The notes beneath the pieces are model-generated. The model was not told where the DNA came from. It saw only the letters and a list, made by a program, of their open reading frames with translations, and ran no database searches. From NCBI RefSeq assembly GCF_030169785.1, contig NZ_CP125854.1, positions 3,224,001-3,288,000 on the forward strand: a stretch of 64,000 nt of DNA, given 5' to 3'. Position 1 is the stretch's first letter. Each line of letters starts with the position of its first letter. The position numbers and the translations under genes are program-made. Shown piece by piece: positions 38,226 through 46,911 of the stretch. The DNA comes from Bdellovibrio sp. 22V. GTDB lineage: Bacteria; Bdellovibrionota; Bdellovibrionia; Bdellovibrionales; Bdellovibrionaceae.

Positions 38226-39137
38226 GTGATTTCACGTAACCCCAAAAATCAACGTCCCCCTTTTGAGAGATGGTATTCCTACGTCCTCTTTGTCTTTGTA
38301 GGTTATTGCATCGCGGACCTTGGTATTCTTGCTTATCGCGATCGCATGTTGCCGCAAGGTGCACCCGCAGCTCATCCCAAAGCTCCGCAATTTGATTCTA
38401 GTGTCAGTCGTGGCGCTTACAACGGCATCACAAGCCGCAATATCTTCGCTTCTTCCGGCGTCATTCCCGATGCTTTGGTTGATAAAACCACTGGCACTCC
38501 ACAAAAAGAAGCCGATCCCGTTCCTTCACAATTGCCTTTGACATTGATTGGAACTTTGGTGCACTCGAATCCTGAAAAATCCATCGCAGCTATCGAAGTG
38601 CGTGGAAAAAATCAGGTGATTTCTTACAGCCCCGGCAAAGAAATCGAAGGCATGGCCAACATTATTCGTGTCGAACGCCAAAAAGTTGTTTTCCGCAATC
38701 TCAACTCGAACCGTCTTGAGTATATTGAGATGAAAAAAGATGGCGCGCGTGTGGCCTTTGGCGGCGCTGCGAGACCAGCCTCCGGCGGCGGAGAAGTCCA
38801 AAAAACCGGCGACAATAATTTCACTATTAAAAGAGCGGATCTTTTGAAATATACAAACGATCTTTCCAGCATCTTGATGCAAGCTCGCGCGGTTCCCAAT
38901 CGCGAGCCCGGTACGGGAGCTATCAATGGCTTCCGTCTTTTAGACATGCAGCCTGGCAGTATTTACGAACAACTTGGTTTACAACGCATGGATGTTATTA
39001 AGTCCGTCGACGGAACTCCGGTCGACAGTCCCGCCAAAGCCATGGAGCTCTACAACACTCTCAAAAACTCACCAAAGGTGACTTTGCAGATTGAGCGCAA
39101 CGGTAAAAACGAGACGATGACTTACAACATTCAGTAG
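38226..39137 (+). CDS. gspC: Type II secretion system protein GspC
   Basis: Inner-membrane clamp protein, 303 residues, linking the platform to the secretin. Membrane helix at about 16-36 (WYSYVLFVFVGYCIADLGIL), periplasmic homology region about 95-170 (LPLTLIGTLVHSNPEKSIAAIE), then a PDZ domain about 210-300 (GFRLLDMQPGSIYEQLGLQRMDVIKSVDG). The start is a GTG behind AAGGA. It is the first gene of the gsp operon. A PDZ rather than a coiled coil at the C-terminus links it to the PDZ-type GspC group thought to help choose substrates. Confidence 0.92.
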   Translation: MISRNPKNQRPPFERWYSYVLFVFVGYCIADLGILAYRDRMLPQGAPAAHPKAPQFDSSVSRGAYNGITSRNIFASSGVIPDALVDKTTGTPQKEADPVPSQLPLTLIGTLVHSNPEKSIAAIEVRGKNQVISYSPGKEIEGMANIIRVERQKVVFRNLNSNRLEYIEMKKDGARVAFGGAARPASGGGEVQKTGDNNFTIKRADLLKYTNDLSSILMQARAVPNREPGTGAINGFRLLDMQPGSIYEQLGLQRMDVIKSVDGTPVDSPAKAMELYNTLKNSPKVTLQIERNGKNETMTYNIQ

Positions 39138-39146
39138 GCCGCGAGG

Positions 39147-39182
39147 GGCCGTGAGGCCACAGAGTGGAGCGCCGACAGGCGC
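39147..39182 (+). promoter_or_regulatory. Two GC-rich hairpins between gspC and gspD
   Basis: GGCC-GTGA-GGCC (39147-39158) and GCGCC-GACA-GGCGC (39169-39182) lie in the 94-bp intercistronic gap, both with four-base purine-rich loops. No T run follows. They may stabilise the RNA or slow read-through. Confidence 0.45.
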
Positions 39183-39231
39183 GGAACTGAAGTAGCAGCA
39201 TAGATTTACAACTCCTCAAGGAGAGGAAAAG

Positions 39232-41535
39232 ATGAAAAAAACCGTCAGCATAGGACTTGCTTCATTGATGACAGCTCAGCTTGTGGGAACCACAGCGAAA
39301 GCTCAGTTCGAGGACTTCCCTCCTCCACCTCCCCCTCCTGATTTTGGAGACGCCAGCCAATCTGAAAACATGGACTTCCCGCCACCTCCGCCAGCAAACT
39401 TTGGTGGCAACGCCGCTCCTTCCGCTCAAGGCGGCGGCACTCGTGGTAACAATACGGGCTCGGATGTTTTGACGAAGTCGGCAAAAGATAAATTTGCGAA
39501 AGCTCCGATTGAAGACATCAACAGTGCAAATTTCCCGGAAACGATTGAATCTTTCGACTTCCCGAATGTGGAGATCACAGATCTTATTAAAGCGATCGGC
39601 GAGTTGACAGGTAAGAACTTTATCATTGATCCGGGCGTACGCGGTAAGATCACAATCATCGCGCCAAGTAAAATCACAGTGGCGGAAGCCTACAAGGCTT
39701 TCTTGTCTGCTTTGGCGATCAATGGTTTCACGGTGGTTCCTTCCGGCAGTTTCTTGAAAGTGAAGTCCGCAAGAAACGCACAACGTGACAACATCGAGAC
39801 ATTCTCGGGTGCTTACTACCCGAACAGCGATCAGATGATCACACGTATCATCCACTTAAAACACATCTCTGCAGCGCAAGTGAACAGAGACCTTCGTATC
39901 CTGCCCTCTAAAGACGGTGAGATGAATATTTACGAGCCAACGAACTCGATCATCATCTCTGACTACGGTTCGAACATTGACCGCGTGATGAAAATCATCA
40001 GCCAGTTGGACGTTCCGGGATTTGAAGAACAACTTGAAGTTATTCCAATTAAGTATGCGAAAGCGAAAGATTTAGCCGACCTCGTTGATAAAATCGTGAA
40101 CAAAGGCAGCAAATCCCAAGCAGGAGCTCCGGGCACTTTCACGGCGGGCGTGCCACGCTTCTCTCGTTCTGCGGGCGCAACATCACAACAAGGTGCGAGC
40201 TTCTTTATGGCCATTCCGGATGATCGCACGAACTCGATCATCGTGGTCGGCAATAAATCCGGCATTGTGCGTATCAAAAAATTGATCTCACAACTTGATT
40301 TCAAAATCCGCCCTGAAGAATCCGGCGGCGTTTACGTTTATAACGTTAAAAACAGCGATGCCGAGAAATTGGCGCAAACTCTTCAAGGTGTCACAAAAGA
40401 TGCAACGCCAAAACCGCAAACCGGCGGAAGCCTTCTGTCCCCGATCGGCGCTGGCGGTCAAATGCAAGCTCCGCAAGAGATCTTTGGCGGCGATGTTAAG
40501 ATCACGGCTGATAAAACAACAAACAGCCTTGTTATTACTGCCAGCAAACAAGACTATGAAGTGGTTCTGAATCTTCTGGCGAAGTTGGATGTGGCCCGCG
40601 ACCAGGTATTTGTTGAAGCGATTATCATGGAGATGAGCGCGAACGACGGTAACACTTGGGGTGTCGGTTACTACCAATACTCTGACAGCGGTTACGGCAA
40701 AGTCGGTTTTAACGGCGGCCTGAATTTGAATGAAATGCTTTCGCCAACAGGCGGTACTGGTGCGGTGATCGGTTTCGGTTCTGGTAAAACAATTAAAGTC
40801 ACAGACCCGGTAAGCAAAACAACTCTTGAGATCCCGAGCTTGATTGGTTTCATCAACTTCTTGAAAACGACGAAGAAAGCCAACATCCTTTCAACGCCGA
40901 CATTGATGACATTGGACAACCAAGAGGGTGAAATCGAAGTGGGTGATAAAGTTGTCGTGGGTTCAAACTCAACGACGCCGACAAACGGCGCGACGGTGAC
41001 AACGCCTGTGTTTGAAGATGCGACGATCAAATTGACTTTGAAACCGTTCATCTCCCCTGCGACAAACGCCATTCGCATGGAGATCAAACAACAAGTCTCT
41101 CAACTTTCCACAGCGAGTACTCCAAAAGCTTTCCAAGACTCTACTCAGCCTTTGGCAAAGCGTTCGATCAAAACCGTGATCAACGTTAATAACGGCGACA
41201 CGGCGATCCTGGGGGGCTTGATGAAAGAACAAGATATCGAGTCTGTCGCGAAGGTGCCTCTTCTCGGCGACATCCCTATCTTGGGCTGGCTGTTTAAATC
41301 GCGCACGATCACAAAAGATAAAACAAACATGGTTGTGTTCTTGACGCCGAAAATTGTGAGAACTGTTTCAGATTCGAATGCGATTGTATCAAAAACACTG
41401 GACGATCGTTTGGAATTCATCAAATCTCAAGGTGGCGTTGATCCATTTGGCAAAAAAATGGATACCATTCAGCGAAAAGCCCAGGCTCCGGCTGGACCTG
41501 ACGCGAATGACGTACCTGCAATTGAAGAGGAATAA
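39232..41535 (+). CDS. gspD: Type II secretion system secretin GspD
   Basis: Outer-membrane channel, 767 residues, forming a 15-fold ring. After the signal peptide (to about 24) comes an unusual proline-rich tract with PPPPPPPDFGD and PPPPPANFGG (27-60). N0 starts near 105 (FDFPNVEITDLIKAIGELTGKNFIIDPGVRG), N1 to N3 follow, the last holding a Gly/Ser insert (KSQAGAPGTFTAG). The secretin core carries FVEAIIMEMSANDG, ILSTPTLMTLDNQEGEI and VPLLGDIPILGWLFK. A terminal tail follows LTPKIVRT. The ATG follows GGAGAGG. Confidence 0.96.
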   Translation: MKKTVSIGLASLMTAQLVGTTAKAQFEDFPPPPPPPDFGDASQSENMDFPPPPPANFGGNAAPSAQGGGTRGNNTGSDVLTKSAKDKFAKAPIEDINSANFPETIESFDFPNVEITDLIKAIGELTGKNFIIDPGVRGKITIIAPSKITVAEAYKAFLSALAINGFTVVPSGSFLKVKSARNAQRDNIETFSGAYYPNSDQMITRIIHLKHISAAQVNRDLRILPSKDGEMNIYEPTNSIIISDYGSNIDRVMKIISQLDVPGFEEQLEVIPIKYAKAKDLADLVDKIVNKGSKSQAGAPGTFTAGVPRFSRSAGATSQQGASFFMAIPDDRTNSIIVVGNKSGIVRIKKLISQLDFKIRPEESGGVYVYNVKNSDAEKLAQTLQGVTKDATPKPQTGGSLLSPIGAGGQMQAPQEIFGGDVKITADKTTNSLVITASKQDYEVVLNLLAKLDVARDQVFVEAIIMEMSANDGNTWGVGYYQYSDSGYGKVGFNGGLNLNEMLSPTGGTGAVIGFGSGKTIKVTDPVSKTTLEIPSLIGFINFLKTTKKANILSTPTLMTLDNQEGEIEVGDKVVVGSNSTTPTNGATVTTPVFEDATIKLTLKPFISPATNAIRMEIKQQVSQLSTASTPKAFQDSTQPLAKRSIKTVINVNNGDTAILGGLMKEQDIESVAKVPLLGDIPILGWLFKSRTITKDKTNMVVFLTPKIVRTVSDSNAIVSKTLDDRLEFIKSQGGVDPFGKKMDTIQRKAQAPAGPDANDVPAIEEE

Positions 41536-41540
41536 GAAAT

Positions 41541-43232
41541 ATGGCCTCCGTGGATATTCAAACGATACTGAGCAAAGCAACTTCCCTGACACAGGACCAG
41601 ATCCGTTCTGTGCTCAACAACCCTTCGGTGGTGAGACCCGTCACCGTGGGGGAAGCTTTGTCAGCGAAAGAATTTTCCACGGCGGATGAAGTGGTTGCCG
41701 ATCTCTGCAAAGAACTGGGACTGGATTTTATCCGGGACATCCCCGTCAGCGATATCGCCGTCGACTTGATCCGCGATCTGCCAATCAACTATGCCAAACT
41801 TCATAACGTTCTTCCTTATAAAGATGAACAAGACACTTTGATTGCTTTGACAAGCAACCCGGTGAACTTGAAAGCATTAGATGATTTGAAAGTTCTTTTC
41901 GGTAAACGCGTTCGCCCTCTTGTGACGACGACAAGCCGTGTGCAGGATGCGATCAATAAAGTTTACGAAAAAAGCACCGCCAATCTTTCCGGCCTCGATG
42001 AAATCGACGAGGAAGATTACGATCTTGACGATCCTATCGTGGATCTTTTGGAGGCCGGCGAAGACGATGCTCCCGTCATTAAGATGGTGAATAGTCTTCT
42101 GTTCCGCGCGGTGAAAGAAAAAGCCTCTGATATTCACGTGGAACCGTATGAAAAAGACATGGTCGTTCGTTTCCGTACGGACGGTATTCTTTTCGACGTG
42201 TTTAAACCACCTAAAAAACTGCAAAACGCGATCACGTCCCGTATCAAAGTTATGGCGAACTTAAACATCGCCGAAAAACGTCTGCCGCAAGACGGTCGTA
42301 TTCCTTTGAAGGTCGGCGGTAAGGACATTGATATTCGTCTTTCCTGCGTTCCTACGGCTTTCGGTGAACGCCTGGTGATGCGTATTCAAGACAGATCCAG
42401 TGTTGTGCGTGAATTGCAACAACTGGGTTTCTCGACTGAAAATCTGGAAAAACTGGATGACTTGATGGGACGATCTTACGGGATCTTCCTGGTCACCGGC
42501 CCCACGGGTTCCGGTAAGTCCACGACTCTTTACGGTGCTCTTTCAAAATTGAATAAACCTGACGTGAACATTCTGACGGTTGAAGATCCGGTGGAGCAAC
42601 GTATCCACGGGATTGGTCAAGTGCAAGTGAACTCGAAGATCGGTTTGACCTTCGCGGCGGGATTAAGATCTTTCCTTCGTCAAGACCCTGACATCATCAT
42701 GGTGGGGGAGATTCGTGACTTGGAAACAGCCGAACTTGCGATTCAAGCGTCACTGACAGGTCACTTGGTTCTTTCGACTCTGCATACGAATGACTCGGCC
42801 GGCGCTTTCCCGCGTTTGATTGATTTCGGGGTTGAGCCCTTCTTGATCGCAACATCGATCATGGGTGTCGTGGCGCAACGTCTTGTGCGTGTCCTCTGCC
42901 CGCACTGTAAAGCGCCCTACGAAGCTTCCGACTTTGAATTGCAACTTCTGGGTGTCACAAGAGAAGAAGCGAAGAACTCACACATCTGTCGCGCCATGGG
43001 TTGCAATCACTGTGGGCAAAAAGGATATTCCGGTCGTACGACGATCAGTGAATTGATGGTCGTCACTGACGATATCCGCTCTTTGATCATGCAAAGAAAA
43101 GATGGTAACACGATCAAGAAACAAGCTGTCGCCAACGGAATGAAAACTTTCCGTGATCATGGCGTACAAAAAGTTCTTGCTGGTATCACGACTATTGAAG
43201 AACTGACTTCGAATACGCAATTAGACATCTAG
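41541..43232 (+). CDS. gspE: Type II secretion system ATPase GspE
   Basis: Hexameric cytoplasmic motor, 563 residues, that drives pseudopilus assembly. N1E/N2E domain up to about 170, with a linker of acidic residues (EIDEEDYDLDDP). Then the ATPase core: Walker A GPTGSGKSTTLYG near 319, an Asp box EDPVEQRI, Walker B DPDIIMVGEIRD near 383, a His box TGHLVLSTLHTND. A zinc-binding part follows, CPHC near 452 and CRAMGCNHC near 486. It begins 5 bp after gspD. Confidence 0.97.
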   Translation: MASVDIQTILSKATSLTQDQIRSVLNNPSVVRPVTVGEALSAKEFSTADEVVADLCKELGLDFIRDIPVSDIAVDLIRDLPINYAKLHNVLPYKDEQDTLIALTSNPVNLKALDDLKVLFGKRVRPLVTTTSRVQDAINKVYEKSTANLSGLDEIDEEDYDLDDPIVDLLEAGEDDAPVIKMVNSLLFRAVKEKASDIHVEPYEKDMVVRFRTDGILFDVFKPPKKLQNAITSRIKVMANLNIAEKRLPQDGRIPLKVGGKDIDIRLSCVPTAFGERLVMRIQDRSSVVRELQQLGFSTENLEKLDDLMGRSYGIFLVTGPTGSGKSTTLYGALSKLNKPDVNILTVEDPVEQRIHGIGQVQVNSKIGLTFAAGLRSFLRQDPDIIMVGEIRDLETAELAIQASLTGHLVLSTLHTNDSAGAFPRLIDFGVEPFLIATSIMGVVAQRLVRVLCPHCKAPYEASDFELQLLGVTREEAKNSHICRAMGCNHCGQKGYSGRTTISELMVVTDDIRSLIMQRKDGNTIKKQAVANGMKTFRDHGVQKVLAGITTIEELTSNTQLDI

Positions 43233-43243
43233 GGTAAAACAAA

Positions 43244-44461
43244 ATGCCGATTTTTGAGTATAAAGGTCTTACGAGAGACGGAAAAAATGTCAAAGGCGTC
43301 GTGGATGCCGAGAATCTTCGCGCCGCTCGTGCCAAACTCAAAAAAGACAATGTCTTCGTCGTCGATATTCGCGATAAAAAAAAGGTGGACCCTAAGAAAA
43401 AACAGGGGCCGCGCGCGACAAAGAAAATCGCCGTTAAAGAACTTTCTTTGATGACCCGACAATTGGCGACTCTTGTAAAAGCCAATATCCCACTCGTGGA
43501 TGCCCTTACTGCCGTTTCGGAACAAGTTGAAAATCCGACGCTCTCTGAGGCGATCGCCGATTGTAAGAACATGGTCAACGAGGGATCGCCTTTGCACAAA
43601 GCTTTGGCAAAGTACCCTAATATCTTTACGAATATTTATGTTTCAATGGTGGAAGCCGGTGAAATGTCAGGCAGCTTGGACGTGATATTGATGCGTCTTG
43701 CTGAGTTTACCGAAGCGCAGGCGGACTTGCGTGCGAAAGTAAGCAGTGCCATGACCTACCCGATCGTGATGTTGGTTGTGACATTGGCTCTTTTGGGATT
43801 CCTCTTTACTTACTTGATTCCAAAAATGGTTGTTGTCTTTGAGTCAGCGCCGAACTTGACGCTTCCTTGGTACACGAAAGCCCTTATTGATGCCAGTCAG
43901 TTCACGGTGAACTATTGGTACCTGATGATCGGAAGCGCATTGATTGTGTATTTGCTTTTCCGCAACTGGAAAAATTCTCCTTCCGGTCGTAATCAATGGG
44001 ATGCTATCTCTTTGAAGCTTCCTATCGTGGGACCGACAGTGCAAATGGTTGCCGTCTCCCGTTTCACGCGCACTTTAGCAACGCTTTTAAATGGTGGTGT
44101 GCCGATGCTCGCGGCATTGGATATCGTTCGTAACGTCGTGAACAACCACGTGCTTGCTATTGCGATCGATGAAGCGCGCAGCAATATCTCTGAGGGGGAA
44201 TCCATCGCGGGTCCTCTGAAAAAATCCGGTCAGTTCCCTCCTATCGTGATTCACATGGTCAACATTGGTGAAAAAACCGGCGAGCTCGAGAACATGCTCA
44301 CTCAGGTCTCCGATGCATATGACTTCCAAGTGAAAACTAAATTAGACGGTCTTACGAGTTTGATGGGACCCGTTGTCATTGTCCTCATGGGTCTAGCCAT
44401 TGGTATGATCGTGATGGCCGTGATGGTTCCAATGTTTGAAATGACCAACATCGCAGGTTAG
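43244..44461 (+). CDS. gspF: Type II secretion system inner-membrane platform protein GspF
   Basis: 405-residue platform protein with two homologous four-helix cytoplasmic domains and three membrane helices (about 170-195, 220-240, 375-400). Family marks: LMTRQLATLVKANIPLVDAL, MVEAGEMSGSLDVILMRLAEF and RFTRTLATLLNGGVPMLAALD. It is predicted to be turned by GspE to add pseudopilins. The N-terminal residues MPIFEYKGLTRDGKNVKG match the family start. It lies 11 bp after gspE. Confidence 0.96.
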   Translation: MPIFEYKGLTRDGKNVKGVVDAENLRAARAKLKKDNVFVVDIRDKKKVDPKKKQGPRATKKIAVKELSLMTRQLATLVKANIPLVDALTAVSEQVENPTLSEAIADCKNMVNEGSPLHKALAKYPNIFTNIYVSMVEAGEMSGSLDVILMRLAEFTEAQADLRAKVSSAMTYPIVMLVVTLALLGFLFTYLIPKMVVVFESAPNLTLPWYTKALIDASQFTVNYWYLMIGSALIVYLLFRNWKNSPSGRNQWDAISLKLPIVGPTVQMVAVSRFTRTLATLLNGGVPMLAALDIVRNVVNNHVLAIAIDEARSNISEGESIAGPLKKSGQFPPIVIHMVNIGEKTGELENMLTQVSDAYDFQVKTKLDGLTSLMGPVVIVLMGLAIGMIVMAVMVPMFEMTNIAG

Positions 44462-44474
44462 TTTATTGCGCACT

Positions 44475-44500
44475 AGACTTAGACTTTACCGTCTAGGTCT
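44475..44500 (+). promoter_or_regulatory. Strong stem-loop between gspF and gspG
   Basis: A 10-bp stem with one G-U pair (AGACTTAGAC at 44475-44484 with GTCTAGGTCT at 44491-44500) and a six-base loop. No T run follows. It lies 14 bp after gspF and 38 bp before gspG, where the major pseudopilin needs higher output than its neighbours. Confidence 0.6.
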
Positions 44501-44538
44501 GTTCTGTTAGGCTCATGGTCTGTTAACAAGGAGTAATT

Positions 44539-44949
44539 ATGTCTCTTCTTAAGAACCGCAAGGGTATGACGTTGGTGGAAATCATGATCGTACTTGCGAT
44601 CATCGGTGGTATTATGGCGCTTCTTCTCCCTAACATCACGGAGAACATGGACAGAGCGAAAGTTAAAGAAGCTCGTATCCAAATGTCTCAAATCGTCAAC
44701 GCTCTTGGTATGTACTACACAGACTGCGGTAAATATCCTGAGTCTTTGGAAGGTCTTGCTAAAGCGGATCCAAGCTGTTCAAACTGGGGTCCTACTCCTT
44801 ACTACTCTAAGAGCCTTAAAGATCCATTCAATAACGACCTCGTTTATGAAGTGGAAGGTTCCGAGTACACTTTGAAATCTTTGGGTAAAGATGGCCGTGA
44901 AGGCGGATCTGGCGCTGGCAAAGACATCACTTTAGAGGACATTCAATAG
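44539..44949 (+). CDS. gspG: Type II secretion system major pseudopilin GspG
   Basis: 136-residue prepseudopilin. The prepilin peptidase site is RKG/MTLVE (cut after Gly9, Glu14 is the +5 residue), followed by a hydrophobic helix to about residue 32. The globular part has YYTDCGKYPESLEGLAK and the calcium-binding-type loop DPFNNDLVYE. Two cysteines (about 62 and 78) could bond. AAGGAG precedes the ATG, a strong site that fits a major subunit. The peptidase itself is not in the window. Confidence 0.96.
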   Translation: MSLLKNRKGMTLVEIMIVLAIIGGIMALLLPNITENMDRAKVKEARIQMSQIVNALGMYYTDCGKYPESLEGLAKADPSCSNWGPTPYYSKSLKDPFNNDLVYEVEGSEYTLKSLGKDGREGGSGAGKDITLEDIQ

Positions 44950-44954
44950 TTCTC

Positions 44955-45536
44955 ATGTCACAAAAGGGGTTCACTCTCATTGAGATCATGATTGTGCTTG
45001 CCATTATGGGAGCTCTGATCGCAATAGGTGTGCCCCGCTTGATGAACAAAGAAGAGAACGTCAAAACCGTCGCACGACACCTCCTCGTTCTCAGCAAAGA
45101 AATTCGCAATAAAGCCCGCCTGACGAATTCAACTTATCGCCTCGTCATCGACATGGACCCGCAGGAACCCAAATACTGGGTTGAAAAAGCCAGTGGTCCG
45201 CAAAAAATCGATCCGGAACTTTATGAAAAAGAAAAAGAGGAAGAAAAAGGCGAAGATGCACCGCCTCCCCTTTTTCAGTTGGATAAATCGCTCACAAAAA
45301 AAGAAAAAGTTCTTCCCGGCAAACTGCGTTTTATCTCGGTGGAAACCGTGAATATGAAGGCGCCGATGACCGATGGAATTGCTTACATTCATTTCTTTCC
45401 AGAAGGTTTTGTTGAGGCCGCTGCTGTGCAGATTCAGATGGCAAATAATTCTATCTGGACCCTTGTTTTTAATCCTTTAACGGGTCAAGCTGATATCATA
45501 GAGAAAGCTCAATCGTTAAAGGACATCCAAAGGTGA
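44955..45536 (+). CDS. gspH: Type II secretion system minor pseudopilin GspH
   Basis: 193-residue minor pseudopilin with the cut site QKG/FTLIE (Gly5, Glu10) and helix to about 28. The body contains a highly charged insert (KEKEEEKGEDAPPP, about 90-105) that is longer than usual for GspH. C-terminal strands include AYIHFFPEGFVEAAAVQI and WTLVFNPLTGQADI. It begins 5 bp after gspG and overlaps gspI by 4 bp. Confidence 0.9.
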   Translation: MSQKGFTLIEIMIVLAIMGALIAIGVPRLMNKEENVKTVARHLLVLSKEIRNKARLTNSTYRLVIDMDPQEPKYWVEKASGPQKIDPELYEKEKEEEKGEDAPPPLFQLDKSLTKKEKVLPGKLRFISVETVNMKAPMTDGIAYIHFFPEGFVEAAAVQIQMANNSIWTLVFNPLTGQADIIEKAQSLKDIQR

Positions 45537-46042
45537 GAAAAAACGGATTCACATTAGTAGAAACCATCATCGCGATGGTCATCCTCTCTACAGGACTTTT
45601 GCTGTTGTCAAATTCCTGGAGCGGAAGCTTTATGCGTGTTCGTAAGACGCAGCTTTCTACTGAAGTCGCCGCCCTCCTTGAACGCAAAATGATCGAAGTC
45701 GAAATGGAGTATCAAGGCAAACCTTTGGACTCCATCCCCGAAGAAAAGGAAGACGACTTCGGATCTGAATATCCGCAATACTCTTGGAAAATGACGTCCA
45801 AAGAATTTGAAGTTCCCGACATCTCCGCCACGTTAACGGCGCAAGCTGGTGGCGCGGATGAGTTGAGTTTGACGGTTATGAAAACTTTAACGGAGCACTT
45901 GGCGAAATCCGTGAAGGAAGTCAAAGTCACCGTGATCTGGAAAGGCGCTAAGAAACCATTAGAGTTTTCCGCGACTCAATACTTTGTCGACTACGACAAA
46001 GAAATTCAAATGCCTTCAATGCCGGGCATGGGAGGCATGTAA
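45533..46042 (+). CDS. gspI: Type II secretion system minor pseudopilin GspI
   Basis: 169-residue minor pseudopilin starting at a GTG that overlaps the gspH stop. Cut site KNG/FTLVE (Gly5, Glu10). The pattern LLERKMIEVEMEYQGKPL is GspI-like; it is expected to form the pseudopilus tip with GspJ and GspK. The C-terminus ends in a methionine-rich tail (MPSMPGMGGM). A one-base TAATG overlap leads into gspJ. Confidence 0.9.
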   Translation: MRKNGFTLVETIIAMVILSTGLLLLSNSWSGSFMRVRKTQLSTEVAALLERKMIEVEMEYQGKPLDSIPEEKEDDFGSEYPQYSWKMTSKEFEVPDISATLTAQAGGADELSLTVMKTLTEHLAKSVKEVKVTVIWKGAKKPLEFSATQYFVDYDKEIQMPSMPGMGGM

Positions 46043-46911
46043 TGCGTTCCTCCGTGCGTGGTTTCACGATGATTGAACTTCTGATCACGATTGCGATCTT
46101 GGGAACTTTGACGGTTCTTACTGCGCAGTCGATCAGTCAGGCGATCAAAGCGAAAGTGAAATTGCAGGATCAAATCGACGACGTTTCGCGCATGCGGGAT
46201 GCCGTTCGTCTGATTCAAAGTGATATTCAGCTCGCATATCACTACCGTGATGTGGAGAAAGAGCTTCAGCAGATTATTAAAAAGAAAAATCAGCCCAACA
46301 CGAATACCAATGGATCTCAACCCGGCGGTTTCGTTCCTCCCGGATCTATGCCCGGCGCTGTTCCCGACCCTGCGGAACAACAACGCGAAGTTCCCCGCCG
46401 CGATCCTGAAACTCATTTTGTCGGCAATGCTGAAAGCATGAATTTCGTGACGATGAACAATGCGCGCACCGTACGCAACGTGGCACAAGCAGATTTTGTC
46501 GAGATCGGATACTCTTTGCGGGACTGTAAAAATCTGCGCAACGATTCTGCGACATCGAAATGTTTGTGGCGCCGCTCAACACCTTACGTGGATTTGGATG
46601 TTACAAAAGGCGGTGATGAAGTCGTTCTTTTGGAAAACGTCTCTGAGTTTAAACTGAAATACATCGGAAAAGGCAAACAAGACTGGGTGACCGACTGGCG
46701 CACCGATGCTCAAGGCGATGGCGCGACGAAAGGAAAATTCCCTCAAGCGGTTGAAGTTTCCGTGACAGTAGAAAAGAAAGAGCAAGGGAAGAGCAAAAAA
46801 TACTCTATGCAGGTTGTCGTTCCTGTGCACTTCCCGAACAATCCAGAGGAGGGTGCAAATGCGCAAGGCAATCAAAGCACTTGGCCGCGAACTCCGCCGC
46901 CCAATCAATAA
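46042..46911 (+). CDS. gspJ: Type II secretion system minor pseudopilin GspJ
   Basis: 289-residue tip pseudopilin. Cut site VRG/FTMIE (Gly7, Glu12), N-terminal helix to about 32. The globular part is enlarged by an Asn/Pro/Gly-rich insertion (PNTNTNGSQPGGFVPPGS, about 92-115). GspJ-type strands follow (VGNAESMNFVTMNNART, LLENVSEFKLKYIGKG). Its 3' end overlaps the start of gspK by 53 bp. Confidence 0.9.
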   Translation: MRSSVRGFTMIELLITIAILGTLTVLTAQSISQAIKAKVKLQDQIDDVSRMRDAVRLIQSDIQLAYHYRDVEKELQQIIKKKNQPNTNTNGSQPGGFVPPGSMPGAVPDPAEQQREVPRRDPETHFVGNAESMNFVTMNNARTVRNVAQADFVEIGYSLRDCKNLRNDSATSKCLWRRSTPYVDLDVTKGGDEVVLLENVSEFKLKYIGKGKQDWVTDWRTDAQGDGATKGKFPQAVEVSVTVEKKEQGKSKKYSMQVVVPVHFPNNPEEGANAQGNQSTWPRTPPPNQ

